From: Gelidibacter sp038243395
Lineage (GTDB): Bacteria > Bacteroidota > Bacteroidia > Flavobacteriales > Flavobacteriaceae
Length of the DNA: 37,968 nt
Reading direction: 5' to 3'
NCBI GenBank assembly: GCA_038243395.1
Contig: JBBSRC010000033.1
Location: 1-37,968 of the forward strand
The stretch's first letter is position 1. Each line of letters begins with the position of its first letter. Below, piece by piece: positions 1 through 8,094 of this stretch. The notes beneath the pieces are model-generated. The model was given only the letters and a program-made list of their open reading frames with translations, searched no databases and was not told where the DNA came from. The position numbers and the translations under genes are program-made.

Positions 1-49
1 AATCTTCTGCTTTCTGTTTTAAATCAAAGGCACATACAATTCCACACAT
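1..49 (-). CDS. asnB: Asparagine synthetase B, N-terminal fragment cut by the window edge
   Basis: Only the first 16 codons lie in the window, reading MCGIVCAFDLKQKAED on the minus strand. A start Met followed directly by Cys and then GIV is the hallmark of class II glutamine amidotransferases, where Cys2 is the N-terminal nucleophile that releases ammonia from glutamine. The MCGIVCAFDLKQ form is what flavobacterial asparagine synthetase B (glutamine-hydrolysing) usually shows; that step is recognition from memory. The enzyme makes asparagine from aspartate with ATP and glutamine. GlmS or another class II amidotransferase is a less likely alternative. The rest of the gene lies outside. Confidence 0.75.
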   Translation of the reverse strand, partial: MCGIVCAFDLKQKAED

Positions 50-304
50 GATCTTACTATTTATTACTGTTTATTATTATAAATCTTAGGCAAATATGCA
101 TATATGATTCCAAACATAAAACTAATTAGCTTATAATGATTACAAATTGAAACTAATAAATACATTATAACAGTAATTTAATAGCATCATTATTTGAAAT
201 GGTATATTTTATTAATAAATCTCAACTTTCTACTTGTGCCAAAATTTTATAATTATTTTAAGACATTAAATTCTTAAATTTAACCTCAAAAAAAGATCAG
301 TTCT

Positions 305-844
305 ATGAAAACAATTTTTAAAACATTAGTATTAACCTTGGCATTTGTATTATCCTATACTGCCAATGCACAAAAGTTCCCTGATTTGGACCCCAGCCCT
401 ATGGATGCAGCAACCTACCCAAGCAGTTATAAAATTTCTGAAAAAGCAGTAAAAGTCATCTATAGTAGACCTCAATTAAAAGGGCGGGATATAAACAAAT
501 TAGCGCCTAGTGATGAAGTATGGAGAACCGGCGCAAACGAAGCAACCGAAATTACTTTTTACAAACCTGTGATGCTTGGAGATGCGAAAATTAAGGTAGG
601 GACTTATTCTTTATTTACAATTCCTGGTGACACTGAATGGACAATCATCTTAAGCTCAGACACTAATATTTGGGGTGCCTACACTTACAAGCAAGATAAT
701 GATGTGGCGCGCATAAAAGTTCCGGTAACTAAAAGTAAGGACATTTTGGAGGCCTTTTCTATAGTTTTTGAAGAATCAAATTCGGGCGCTGACATGTATA
801 TGGGATGGGGTACTCTCAGAGTAAAGGTTCCATTTACGATGTAA
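305..844 (+). CDS. DUF2911 domain protein, exported
   Basis: The 179-residue protein begins with a Sec signal peptide: basic start, hydrophobic residues about 6-20, and a probable signal peptidase I site after NAQ near residue 23. The remainder matches the DUF2911 pattern common in Bacteroidota: VIYSRPQLKGR near residues 51-61, then EVWRTGANEATEI, GTYSLFTIP and a closing WGTLRVKVPF. No enzymatic function is established for the family. The protein is expected in the periplasm or outside the cell. It stands alone between the divergent asnB start and the convergent queE, and it shares a bidirectional terminator with queE. The ATG at 305 is the only sensible start because the signal peptide follows it directly. 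Confidence 0.85.
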   Translation: MKTIFKTLVLTLAFVLSYTANAQKFPDLDPSPMDAATYPSSYKISEKAVKVIYSRPQLKGRDINKLAPSDEVWRTGANEATEITFYKPVMLGDAKIKVGTYSLFTIPGDTEWTIILSSDTNIWGAYTYKQDNDVARIKVPVTKSKDILEAFSIVFEESNSGADMYMGWGTLRVKVPFTM

Positions 845-870
845 CTAATCTATTTTGCAGTTTGAAATAC

Positions 871-904
871 AAAAAAGAGTCTAGAATCCCTAGGCTCTTT
901 TTTT
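871..904. terminator. Bidirectional intrinsic terminator between DUF2911 gene and queE
   Basis: AAAGAGTCTAG (874-884) pairs with CTAGGCTCTTT (890-900) around the loop AATCC, with one G-U wobble. It is flanked by an A run on the left and a T run on the right, so it can end transcription from both convergent genes. Confidence 0.8.
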
Positions 905-906
905 GT

Positions 907-1539
907 TTACGGAATATTCAAATATTTATGTAGTTGCAAGGACACTTTCCATTTAGGGTTAGCCATCACATAATCCACAATTTCGGGAACCATCTTCTCG
1001 CGCTTGCTCCATTCTGGCTGTAGATATAAAATACAATCTTTATTCACTTTTGTAGCTTGCTCTTCAGCAAATCGGAAATCATCCTTATTATAGATGATGC
1101 ATTTTAATTCGTGAGCCTTTTTATAAACTTCTTCGGTAGGAAGTTTCATTTTTTTTGGAGACAGACAAATCCAATCCCAGACACCGGTTAAAGAATAAGC
1201 TCCAGAGGTCTCGATATGTGTTTGCAGTCCTTGAGCTTTCAATTTTATAGTCAGCGGATCCATATTCCACATTAAAGGTTCGCCACCAGTAATAACAATG
1301 GTCTTACTGTATCGCGCTGCGTTATCAACAATCGCATCTACGATGGTTGGAGGATGCATTTCTGCATTCCAACTTTCTTTGACATCACACCAATGACATC
1401 CAACATCACATCCTCCCAGTCTTATAAAATAGGCTGCAGTTCCTTTATGGAATCCTTCTCCTTGAATAGTATAAAACGCCTCCATTAAAGGTAACAAAAG
1501 ACCTTTATCAATTAATTCTTGTTTTTCACTTTTCGTCAT
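907..1539 (-). CDS. queE: 7-carboxy-7-deazaguanine synthase, radical SAM
   Basis: QueE turns 6-carboxy-tetrahydropterin into 7-carboxy-7-deazaguanine, a step in making queuosine for tRNA and other 7-deazaguanines. With the chosen start the protein has 210 residues. It shows ESFYTIQGEG-like residues (EAFYTIQGEGF, 20-30), the radical SAM cysteines C44, C48 and C51 in the CX3CX2C spacing, and ITGGEPL for SAM binding. A longer reading would begin at a TTG at 1548, but that codon lies inside a perfect -7 element (TATCTTTG, 1546-1553), so the ATG at 1539 is preferred. No other queuosine gene is nearby in this window. It ends at the shared terminator 871-904. Confidence 0.92.
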   Translation of the reverse strand: MTKSEKQELIDKGLLLPLMEAFYTIQGEGFHKGTAAYFIRLGGCDVGCHWCDVKESWNAEMHPPTIVDAIVDNAARYSKTIVITGGEPLMWNMDPLTIKLKAQGLQTHIETSGAYSLTGVWDWICLSPKKMKLPTEEVYKKAHELKCIIYNKDDFRFAEEQATKVNKDCILYLQPEWSKREKMVPEIVDYVMANPKWKVSLQLHKYLNIP

Positions 1540-1545
1540 AGCGTG

Positions 1546-1553
1546 CAAAGATA
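1546..1553 (-). promoter_or_regulatory. Bacteroidota -7 promoter element for queE
   Basis: The minus strand reads TATCTTTG, a full match to TAnnTTTG, ending only 6 nt before the ATG at 1539. This implies a very short or nearly absent 5' leader. The -33 TTG is not clear. Confidence 0.55.
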
Positions 1554-1593
1554 CTTCATAAATAAAATTTTGATAATAATATAAGAGTATTTT

Positions 1594-2040
1594 TTATTTG
1601 GAAGCAATAACGTCAATTTCAATATTCGCATTAACCGCTAGACCACTTGCAGCAAAGGTTGTTCGCGCAGGTTTATTAGGGAAATATTCCTTATATATTT
1701 TATTAAAAACTGCAAAATCATCCATATTTTTTAATATGACCGTACACTTCACGACTTGATCCAAAGAAGATTTGTGATATTCTAAAACGGTCTTGATGTT
1801 TTCTATACACTGCCTGGTCTCCGCCTCAATGCCACCTTGGACGAGCGTACGAGTTTCGTGATTTATTCCTATTTGGCCGCTCAAAAACAAAAATCCATGA
1901 CTTTCAACCACATCACTAAAAGGCGCATCTTGTTTTGTGGCTTCTTGCGACTTATGAAAAATAACCTCATTGGAAGTCTGCTGGCACCCGAAGGCATACA
2001 TCATGAGTAAAACAATGGGTACAACGCTTTTAAGTTTCAT
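1594..2040 (-). CDS. RidA (YjgF/YER057c/UK114) family protein with lipoprotein signal
   Basis: Residues about 30-148 are a complete RidA-type domain. It includes FLFLSGQIG, the segment NIKTVLEYHKSSLDQVVKC, and the C-terminal PARTTFAASGLAV and IEIDVIA motifs that hold the Arg and Glu of the imine deaminase site. RidA normally is a cytosolic protein that hydrolyses reactive 2-aminoacrylate-type enamines. Here the domain follows a basic start, a hydrophobic stretch and a lipobox-like YAFGC with Cys at residue 19, so the product is probably a membrane-anchored lipoprotein outside the cytoplasm. Whether it still deaminates imines there is unknown. It is divergent from the downstream ATPase, and the 57-bp gap must hold both promoters. 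Confidence 0.85.
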   Translation of the reverse strand: MKLKSVVPIVLLMMYAFGCQQTSNEVIFHKSQEATKQDAPFSDVVESHGFLFLSGQIGINHETRTLVQGGIEAETRQCIENIKTVLEYHKSSLDQVVKCTVILKNMDDFAVFNKIYKEYFPNKPARTTFAASGLAVNANIEIDVIASK

Positions 2041-2097
2041 TTTTTATCCTTTAATCCTGAATAAAATTACACTATTTTTATGCAAAATTTAAGATTC

Positions 2098-3639
2098 ATG
2101 GCCAGAAAAGATGAGTTTTCAAAACATATACATGACGGAAACACTAATAAAGGTGAGTTTATTACCTTAGGTGCTGCTATGCTGGATGGTGAAGCCATCG
2201 TTGATGCATTTGTAAATGTTCCTTTAAAAACATTGAACCGACACGGACTTATAGCTGGTGCTACAGGAACGGGAAAAACAAAAACTTTACAGGTATTAGC
2301 GGAAAATCTTTCGGAAAAAGGAATTCCTGTACTTTTAATGGATGTTAAAGGCGATTTAAGCGGGTTGGCAGAAGCAGGACCATGGAATGCAAAAATTGAT
2401 GAACGCCACGCGAAAATTGGTCTCCCTCATGAATTAAAAGCTTTTCCTGTTGAAATTTTAACATTATCTGAGCAAGATGGCGTTAGATTAAGAGCGACGA
2501 TCAGCGAATTTGGTCCCGTACTTTTATCTCGTATTCTTGATTTGACAGATACCCAATCTGGAATAGTTGCTGTGATTTTTAAATACTGTGACGATCATAA
2601 GATGCCATTATTGGATTTAAAGGATTTTAAAAAGATATTGCAATATTCCACCCAAGAAGGAAAGGGAGAATTTGAGGAAGAATATGGCCGGATTTCAACC
2701 GCATCAACTGGTGCTATTCTCAGAAAGTTAGTAGAACTAGAGCAGCAAGGCGCCGATTTGTTCTTTGGAGAAACCTCTTTTGAAGTCGATGATTTACTAC
2801 GGATTGATGAAAACGGTAGAGGTTATATCAATATTATAAGATTGACCGACATACAGGATCGCCCGAAATTGTTCTCTACTTTTATGTTGAGTTTACTGGC
2901 TGAAATTTATTCTACATTCCCTGAAAAAGGAGATACTGACAGACCCGAACTTATCTTATTTATTGAAGAAGCACATTTAATTTTTAACGAAGCATCGAAA
3001 GCGCTTTTAAACCAAATTGAAAGTATCGTCAAACTCATCCGAAGTAAAGGTGTAGGTATTTATTTCGTTACCCAAAATCCAACCGATATTCCGGAAGCTG
3101 TATTAAGTCAATTGGGATTAAAAATTCAACATGCTTTAAGAGCATTTACAGCAAAAGACAGGAAAGCTATCAAATTAACCGCACAAAATTATCCAGATTC
3201 GGAGTACTATGATACTGCAACTGTTTTGACTTCTTTAGGAACTGGAGAAGCGTTGGTAACTGCTTTGAACGAAAAAGGCAAGCCGACACCTTTGGCCGCG
3301 ACATTGATGCGCGCTCCCATGAGCAGAATGGATATTTTAACTGACTCTGAATTATCAACCTTATTATCAAAGTCCAAATTGGTCAAAAAATACAGTGAAA
3401 CCATTGATAGAGATAGTGCTTATGAAATGCTGAACAGAAAGATTGAAAACGCACAAGCTGAAGAAGAAAAAGAAAAGACAAAAAAAGAATTGGAAGACCT
3501 GAAAAAAGCACAATCCAAACAACGCACCACAACTACCCGGCGTAGTACAGCAATGAATCCTGTAGTAAAGGTGCTTACAAGTGCTACATTTATAAGGAGT
3601 GTTTTTGGCATTCTGTCCAAAGCCATGAAGAAAAAATAA
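2098..3639 (+). CDS. HerA/YjgR-like P-loop ATPase (DUF853 family)
   Basis: This 513-residue protein resembles E. coli YjgR and the DUF853 family of HerA-like ATPases. A Walker A motif GATGTGKT lies at about 54-61, followed by LLMDVKGDLSGLAE, and the Walker B region is ELILFIEEAHLIF. Near the end of the ATPase domain is VGIYFVTQNPTDIP. A charged, Lys/Glu-rich coiled-coil-like segment precedes a basic C-terminal tail. HerA relatives are DNA-translocating or helicase-like hexamers, but the cellular role of the YjgR branch is not settled. An in-frame ATG at 2080 exists. The start at 2098 (MARKDEFSKHI) is preferred because homologues as I recall them begin there. Confidence 0.85.
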   Translation: MARKDEFSKHIHDGNTNKGEFITLGAAMLDGEAIVDAFVNVPLKTLNRHGLIAGATGTGKTKTLQVLAENLSEKGIPVLLMDVKGDLSGLAEAGPWNAKIDERHAKIGLPHELKAFPVEILTLSEQDGVRLRATISEFGPVLLSRILDLTDTQSGIVAVIFKYCDDHKMPLLDLKDFKKILQYSTQEGKGEFEEEYGRISTASTGAILRKLVELEQQGADLFFGETSFEVDDLLRIDENGRGYINIIRLTDIQDRPKLFSTFMLSLLAEIYSTFPEKGDTDRPELILFIEEAHLIFNEASKALLNQIESIVKLIRSKGVGIYFVTQNPTDIPEAVLSQLGLKIQHALRAFTAKDRKAIKLTAQNYPDSEYYDTATVLTSLGTGEALVTALNEKGKPTPLAATLMRAPMSRMDILTDSELSTLLSKSKLVKKYSETIDRDSAYEMLNRKIENAQAEEEKEKTKKELEDLKKAQSKQRTTTTRRSTAMNPVVKVLTSATFIRSVFGILSKAMKKK

Positions 3640-3709
3640 GACCACACAGAACTAATTATTAACTAATTATCAAATCTCCATATTAATAAAATTAAAATCA
3701 ATATTTCAA

Positions 3710-4264
3710 ATGCACAGATCACTTATTTATATTACTATAGTTTCACTTTTCATAACCAGTTGTGGGAAAAATCAAGACCCCTTTTTGATTCAAAAACAAA
3801 ATATTGGCAACTTGACAGATTCCACTCAAATCAAAGATTTAAAAATGATTTTCGCTAAGGATTCCGTCGTAAACTATAGCGGTGCTGATGAATTTACGAT
3901 AAACATTAATAATATCGATATCTATGATACGGACGGCAAAGCACTATTGACTTTGTCTCCTGAAAGAAAAGCAGATTCAACCGCGACTTTGAATAGTGTA
4001 CGCGTTTTGGATCCGCGGTATAAAACTGAAAAAGGCATTTCCACAGCAAGCACATTTAAAGATATTGAAAACGCTTATACCATTACTAAGATTGACAATA
4101 TCATCAATGTCATTGTTTTGAATGTAAAGGAGATTGATGCCTCATTTACTATTGACAAAAACGAGTTGCCTTCCAATCTTCGTTTTGATACAAGCGCATC
4201 CATTGAGGCTTCTCAAATACCTGATAACGCAAAAATCAAATACTTTTTTGTACACTGGAACTAA
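3710..4264 (+). CDS. Predicted lipoprotein of unknown function
   Basis: The 184-residue protein starts with a short hydrophobic segment and a lipobox, ITSCG, with the lipidated Cys at about residue 18. The rest is a soluble domain rich in beta-strand-like stretches and Asp/Lys, with no catalytic motif I recognise. It sits 70 bp after the HerA-like ATPase and 16 bp before the YitT-type membrane gene, so it is probably cotranscribed with the latter. It is likely anchored to the inner or outer membrane, facing the periplasm. I do not recognise the family. Confidence 0.75.
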   Translation: MHRSLIYITIVSLFITSCGKNQDPFLIQKQNIGNLTDSTQIKDLKMIFAKDSVVNYSGADEFTININNIDIYDTDGKALLTLSPERKADSTATLNSVRVLDPRYKTEKGISTASTFKDIENAYTITKIDNIINVIVLNVKEIDASFTIDKNELPSNLRFDTSASIEASQIPDNAKIKYFFVHWN

Positions 4265-4280
4265 ACCAACAAATTAAAAG

Positions 4281-5264
4281 ATGAGTTCATTTTTCTCAAA
4301 ATTACTAGTGACCATTGCTCGAAAAAAACTCGAGTATGAGAACTCGTCTGCAGTCATAAAAAACAGACAGGTACTCCCTTTAGCGCGACAGATTAGAATA
4401 GAAATCAAGCACGCCATAAAAGATTACACCTATCTTCTGGTTGGTGTATTTTCTGCCGGTTTTGGTTTAAAAGGGTTTTTATTGCCAAACCGTTTTATAG
4501 ATGGAGGAGCTACTGGTATTTCTTTACTTCTAGAGAATTTCACTGATATTGATTTGAGTTATTTATTAATTTTAGTCAACTTTCCTTTTTTAATTCTTGC
4601 GGCAAAAACTTTCAGTATGAAATTTGCGATAAGAAGCGGTGTAACCATTGGGATTTTAGCCCTTGTAGTGCATTATATAGACTACCCAATCATTACAGAA
4701 GATCGTTTATTGATTGCGGTTTTTGGAGGTTTCTTTCTTGGGCTTGGGATAGGATTAGCTATGAGAGGTGGAAGCGTTATTGACGGCACTGAAGTATTGG
4801 CCATTTGGCTAAGCAAAAAACTCTCAATTACGGTTGGAGATGTTCTGCTGTTGATTAATATTATTATTTTTTCGTTTGCAGCTTATGTATTATCTATAGA
4901 AATTGCTCTTTATGCTATTCTAACCTATTTGTCGGCTGCAAAAACCGTAGATTTTGTTGTTGATGGTGTTGAACAATATGTTGGCGTTACCATTATTTCA
5001 ATAAAGCATGAGGAACTCCGAACTATGATTACTACAAAATTAAGGCGCGCTTGTACAATTTATGCAGGAAAAGGTGGCTATGGTGCACATGGTGAAAGCT
5101 ACGAAAAAGACATTATATATACAGTTGTAACCAGATTGGAACTAGCGAAGTTACACACGGAAATAGATAAGATCGACGAAAGTGCGTTTATTATCATGGG
5201 ACTTGTGATAGACATAAAAGGCGGCATGATAAAACGGAAACCTTTAAATAAGAATGAGAAGTGA
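4281..5264 (+). CDS. YitT family membrane protein (DUF161 plus DUF2179)
   Basis: The 327-residue protein has an N-terminal cytosolic part of about 45 residues and then five to six hydrophobic helices: YTYLLVGVFSAGFGLKGF, LLILVNFPFLILA, a third around VTIGILALVV, then LIAVFGGFFLGLGIGLAM and ILLINIIIF-like segments. The motif GFLLPNRFIDGGATGISLLL is typical of the YitT/DUF161 family. The C-terminal 90 or so residues (VGVTIISIKHEELRTMI to the end) form the soluble DUF2179 domain. Function is unknown; the family is present in many bacteria and is sometimes proposed to be a transporter. It follows the lipoprotein gene by 16 bp. Confidence 0.88.
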   Translation: MSSFFSKLLVTIARKKLEYENSSAVIKNRQVLPLARQIRIEIKHAIKDYTYLLVGVFSAGFGLKGFLLPNRFIDGGATGISLLLENFTDIDLSYLLILVNFPFLILAAKTFSMKFAIRSGVTIGILALVVHYIDYPIITEDRLLIAVFGGFFLGLGIGLAMRGGSVIDGTEVLAIWLSKKLSITVGDVLLLINIIIFSFAAYVLSIEIALYAILTYLSAAKTVDFVVDGVEQYVGVTIISIKHEELRTMITTKLRRACTIYAGKGGYGAHGESYEKDIIYTVVTRLELAKLHTEIDKIDESAFIIMGLVIDIKGGMIKRKPLNKNEK

Positions 5265-5366
5265 TTAGGAGTTGGATTTGTTTGAAAGACAAATGACGGA
5301 AGACTGAATGATGGAAGATCCTCGCGAACGTGGAATTTAATTAAAAATAAAAATCGGAGAAAACGA

Positions 5367-5747
5367 ATGTCAGAAAAACGCTATATAATTCAAACCTCTC
5401 CATTTGTGGTACCAACAACCGATGGAAAAATAATTAAGGAACATTTTGGAAGGGCTACCGATGGCAATGCTGAATTGAGCATTGCACACATGATTGCTCC
5501 GGCCGGTTGGAGCGAACCTTTTCAAACTCCGGAATTTGATGAATACACATTTATTACCAGAGGCAAAAAACAATTTATCATCGAAGGTGAAATCATAATT
5601 TTATCGGCGGGCGAATCGATAAAAATTAAAAAAAACACCCGAGTTCAATATTCAAATCCTTACACAGAACCCTGCGAATATATCGCTATTTGTCTTCCTG
5701 CATTTACGATGGATTTCGTAAATAGAGAAGATGACTCATCAATTTAA
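5367..5747 (+). CDS. Cupin domain protein
   Basis: A small 126-residue single-domain protein with a cupin fold pattern: SIAHMIAPAGWSEPF as the first strand pair, then EFDEYTFITRGKKQFIIEGE and LSAGESIKIKKNTRVQYSNP. The first motif lacks the usual HxH metal ligands (P-E-F-D-E occupies that place), so metal binding is uncertain. The substrate cannot be told. Its stop is 6 bp before the next gene, the alpha/beta hydrolase, so the two are probably one operon. Confidence 0.8.
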   Translation: MSEKRYIIQTSPFVVPTTDGKIIKEHFGRATDGNAELSIAHMIAPAGWSEPFQTPEFDEYTFITRGKKQFIIEGEIIILSAGESIKIKKNTRVQYSNPYTEPCEYIAICLPAFTMDFVNREDDSSI

Positions 5748-5753
5748 TGCTTT

Positions 5754-6581
5754 ATGAAGAAGGTCATTGTTAAATTAGTTGGGAATTATATCAATGTACT
5801 TAGCTATGTTTCTAAACCTTACGCAGCCAATTGGGCCATGTATCTATTTACAAAACCAAGAGGTGGAAGGATAAATGAAGAACAGTCTGATTTTTTACAT
5901 ACCGCATATCAAGAAGAGTTGAAATATGACAGATATCCGATCATGACTTACAGATGGCTTGGAACAAAACAAACCATTTTATTGACTCATGGTTGGGAAA
6001 GTAATTCTGCGCGATGGAAAAAATTAATTTTAGCACTCAAAAAGAGAGGTTTTAATGTTATTGCGCTCGATGCTCCTGCTCATGGCCGATCGGGTAGCAG
6101 TGTTTTTAATGCCATGTTATACGCGGAGTTTATTAATGTGGTTGCCAAGCGATTTTTACCAGATATCATCATAGGCCATTCAATCGGTGGGATGGCATCC
6201 GCTTTTTTTCAGCATAAATACCAGTTTGTAAAACTAAAAAAAATAATTCTGCTTGGTTCTCCGTCAGAGTTTCAAGATGTTTTTAAACGGTATACAGATA
6301 TGTTAGGCTATAACCAACGTCTTATTTCGCAATTGCAGCATACCATAATGGAGCGTTTTGGCAGTCCGGCAGACGCTTTTTCAACAGCTAAATTCTTGGC
6401 CACCATTGAATCAGAAGGTCTCATTATTCATGATGAAGACGATCATATTATTCCTTATAATGATGCTTTACTTATAAAAAACAGTTTTAAAAACAGTAGG
6501 CTTATTACCACAAAAGGCTTAGGCCATTCATTAATGGATGCTTCAGTTGCTGAACATATTTACGCGTTTATTGACGCTTAA
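5754..6581 (+). CDS. Alpha/beta hydrolase
   Basis: The 275-residue protein has the alpha/beta hydrolase layout. The oxyanion-region HGWES is at 79-83, LDAPAHGRSG is at 105-114, and the nucleophile elbow GHSIGG puts the catalytic Ser at 143. An acid is likely among the Asp residues of IIHDEDDHIIP (224-234), and the catalytic His is H258 in GLGHSLMD. There is no signal peptide, so it should be cytosolic. The substrate (ester, amide or thioester) cannot be inferred. It lies 6 bp after the cupin gene and 17 bp before rluF, although rluF has its own -7 element. Confidence 0.87.
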   Translation: MKKVIVKLVGNYINVLSYVSKPYAANWAMYLFTKPRGGRINEEQSDFLHTAYQEELKYDRYPIMTYRWLGTKQTILLTHGWESNSARWKKLILALKKRGFNVIALDAPAHGRSGSSVFNAMLYAEFINVVAKRFLPDIIIGHSIGGMASAFFQHKYQFVKLKKIILLGSPSEFQDVFKRYTDMLGYNQRLISQLQHTIMERFGSPADAFSTAKFLATIESEGLIIHDEDDHIIPYNDALLIKNSFKNSRLITTKGLGHSLMDASVAEHIYAFIDA

Positions 6582-6586
6582 ACCAA

Positions 6587-6594
6587 TATCTTTG
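6587..6594 (+). promoter_or_regulatory. Bacteroidota -7 promoter element for rluF
   Basis: TATCTTTG matches TAnnTTTG fully and ends 4 bp before the rluF ATG at 6599, so the transcript would have almost no leader. It lies just after the stop of the hydrolase gene. No well-spaced TTG is clear. Confidence 0.5.
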
Positions 6595-6598
6595 TTTT

Positions 6599-7360
6599 AT
6601 GGAAGAAAATCTCAAACGCATCAACAAATTTTTAAGTGAAGTTGGCTATTGCTCTCGTCGCGAGGCAGACAGACTTATTGAGGCTGGCCGCGTGACCATT
6701 AACGGTAAAGTTCCGGAAATGGGAACAAAAATCTCAGAAAATGATGTTGTTCACATTGATGGAAAACCAATAAAAAACAACAAGGATGCTTTTGTTTACC
6801 TAGCATTTAACAAACCTATAGGGATTGTGTGTACTACGGATACTCGTGTTGAAAAAGATAATATCATTGATTATATAAAGTATCCCAAACGCATCTTTCC
6901 AATTGGTCGTCTCGACAAGCCTAGTGAAGGATTAATCCTTCTGACTGACGACGGCGACATCGTTAACAAAATATTGAGAGCCACCAATAATAATGAAAAG
7001 GAATATATTGTCACAGTGGACAAACCTATTTCTCAAACTTTTATTGAACGCATGTCCAACGGTGTGCCTGTGTTGGATCGTATCTCAAATAAATGTATGG
7101 TTGAAAAGCTGGGCACCTACGAGTTCAGAATTATTTTAACTCAAGGCTTGAACAGGCAAATCCGTAGAATGTGTGAATATCTTGACTACGAAGTTCGGGC
7201 ATTAAAACGCATCCGCATCATGAATATCAAATTAGACATTCCGGTTGGGACGCATCGCGAACTGACAAAATCTGAATTTAAAGATTTAAATGATCTTTTA
7301 GAAGATTCTACAAAACAGCACGAAGAGACCACCTCTTCAAATAGAAAGAAACGAGATTAG
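6599..7360 (+). CDS. rluF: 23S rRNA pseudouridine synthase, RluF type
   Basis: Residues about 5-60 are an S4 RNA-binding domain (INKFLSEVGYCSRREADRLI). The catalytic domain of the RsuA/RluB/E/F group follows, with the active-site Asp in GRLDKPSEGLILLTDDGD near residues 102-119 and later LTQGLNRQIRRMCEYL. The segment NNNEKEYIVTVDKPI is closest to RluF, which isomerises U2604 of E. coli 23S rRNA; RluB is the alternative. The protein has 253 residues, with a charged, basic C-terminal tail that is common in flavobacterial members. It acts in the cytosol on the ribosomal large subunit. Confidence 0.88.
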   Translation: MEENLKRINKFLSEVGYCSRREADRLIEAGRVTINGKVPEMGTKISENDVVHIDGKPIKNNKDAFVYLAFNKPIGIVCTTDTRVEKDNIIDYIKYPKRIFPIGRLDKPSEGLILLTDDGDIVNKILRATNNNEKEYIVTVDKPISQTFIERMSNGVPVLDRISNKCMVEKLGTYEFRIILTQGLNRQIRRMCEYLDYEVRALKRIRIMNIKLDIPVGTHRELTKSEFKDLNDLLEDSTKQHEETTSSNRKKRD

Positions 7361-7466
7361 CTTCGTATTTGTTCATGGTAACATGCAAATACATTATGTA
7401 ATATTAGTTCTATAAATAAATAATCTTAAATTTAGCCCTCATAAAAAATTAAAAAAAATATCCTTT

Positions 7467-7649
7467 ATGATTAGAATTCTAGCATTTATTTTGACCATTG
7501 GCGGTATGATTGCCTTAGTGTTGGGTGTATTGGGGATTTTCGGAAACAACTTCACTTCACTAAGTCCTTGGGCATTAACCATTTTGGGAGGAGTGTTTTT
7601 TATAGCCGGAGTTTCCATGCTTAAATACAGAAAAGATAACCCAGCGTAA
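7467..7649 (+). CDS. Small two-helix membrane protein
   Basis: Sixty residues with two clear hydrophobic helices (about 3-26 and 34-53) joined by a short polar loop (GNNFTSLSP), ending in the basic tail KYRKDNPA. Hydrophobicity and coupling to the next gene (5 bp between stop and start) support a real gene. Small proteins of this shape are common in Flavobacteriia. No function can be assigned. Confidence 0.65.
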   Translation: MIRILAFILTIGGMIALVLGVLGIFGNNFTSLSPWALTILGGVFFIAGVSMLKYRKDNPA

Positions 7650-7654
7650 TTACT

Positions 7655-8080
7655 ATGACTTCAGAATTAACCCCATTTCATGTTGCCATTCCTGTACACA
7701 ATCTTGAAGAATGTAGAACTTTCTATAGAGACATCTTAAATTGTGAGGAAGGCAGAAGCTCAGACCATTGGGTAGATTTTAATTTCTTCGGACACCAATT
7801 GGTCATTCACTACAAAGAAAAATCTGAAGAAGATTTACATAGCAATAGTGTCGATGGCAAAAATGTTCCAGTACCGCATTATGGCGTCGTGCTTCAGTGG
7901 AAGGTATTTGGGGATTTTGCTGATCAGCTTAAATCCAAAGGCATTCCTTTTATCATCGAGCCCTATATTCGATTTGAAGGCCAAATTGGAGAACAGGCCA
8001 CTATGTTCTTCTTAGATCCTTCAGGAAATGCGCTTGAATTTAAAGCCTTCAAAGATATGGGGCAATTATTTGCAAAATAA
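7655..8080 (+). CDS. VOC (glyoxalase/bleomycin resistance/dioxygenase) family protein
   Basis: The 141-residue protein shows the VOC repeat pattern: FHVAIPVHNLEECRTFYRDIL (residues 8-28) with the first metal-site His, DFNFFGHQLVIH, then VPHYGVVL with a second His and finally MFFLDPSGNALEFKAF with the Glu ligand. VOC proteins are metal enzymes with diverse lyase, dioxygenase or resistance roles. The substrate is unknown here. It is translationally close to the small membrane protein upstream. Confidence 0.88.
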   Translation: MTSELTPFHVAIPVHNLEECRTFYRDILNCEEGRSSDHWVDFNFFGHQLVIHYKEKSEEDLHSNSVDGKNVPVPHYGVVLQWKVFGDFADQLKSKGIPFIIEPYIRFEGQIGEQATMFFLDPSGNALEFKAFKDMGQLFAK

Positions 8081-8094
8081 AATTTGCTTTCATT

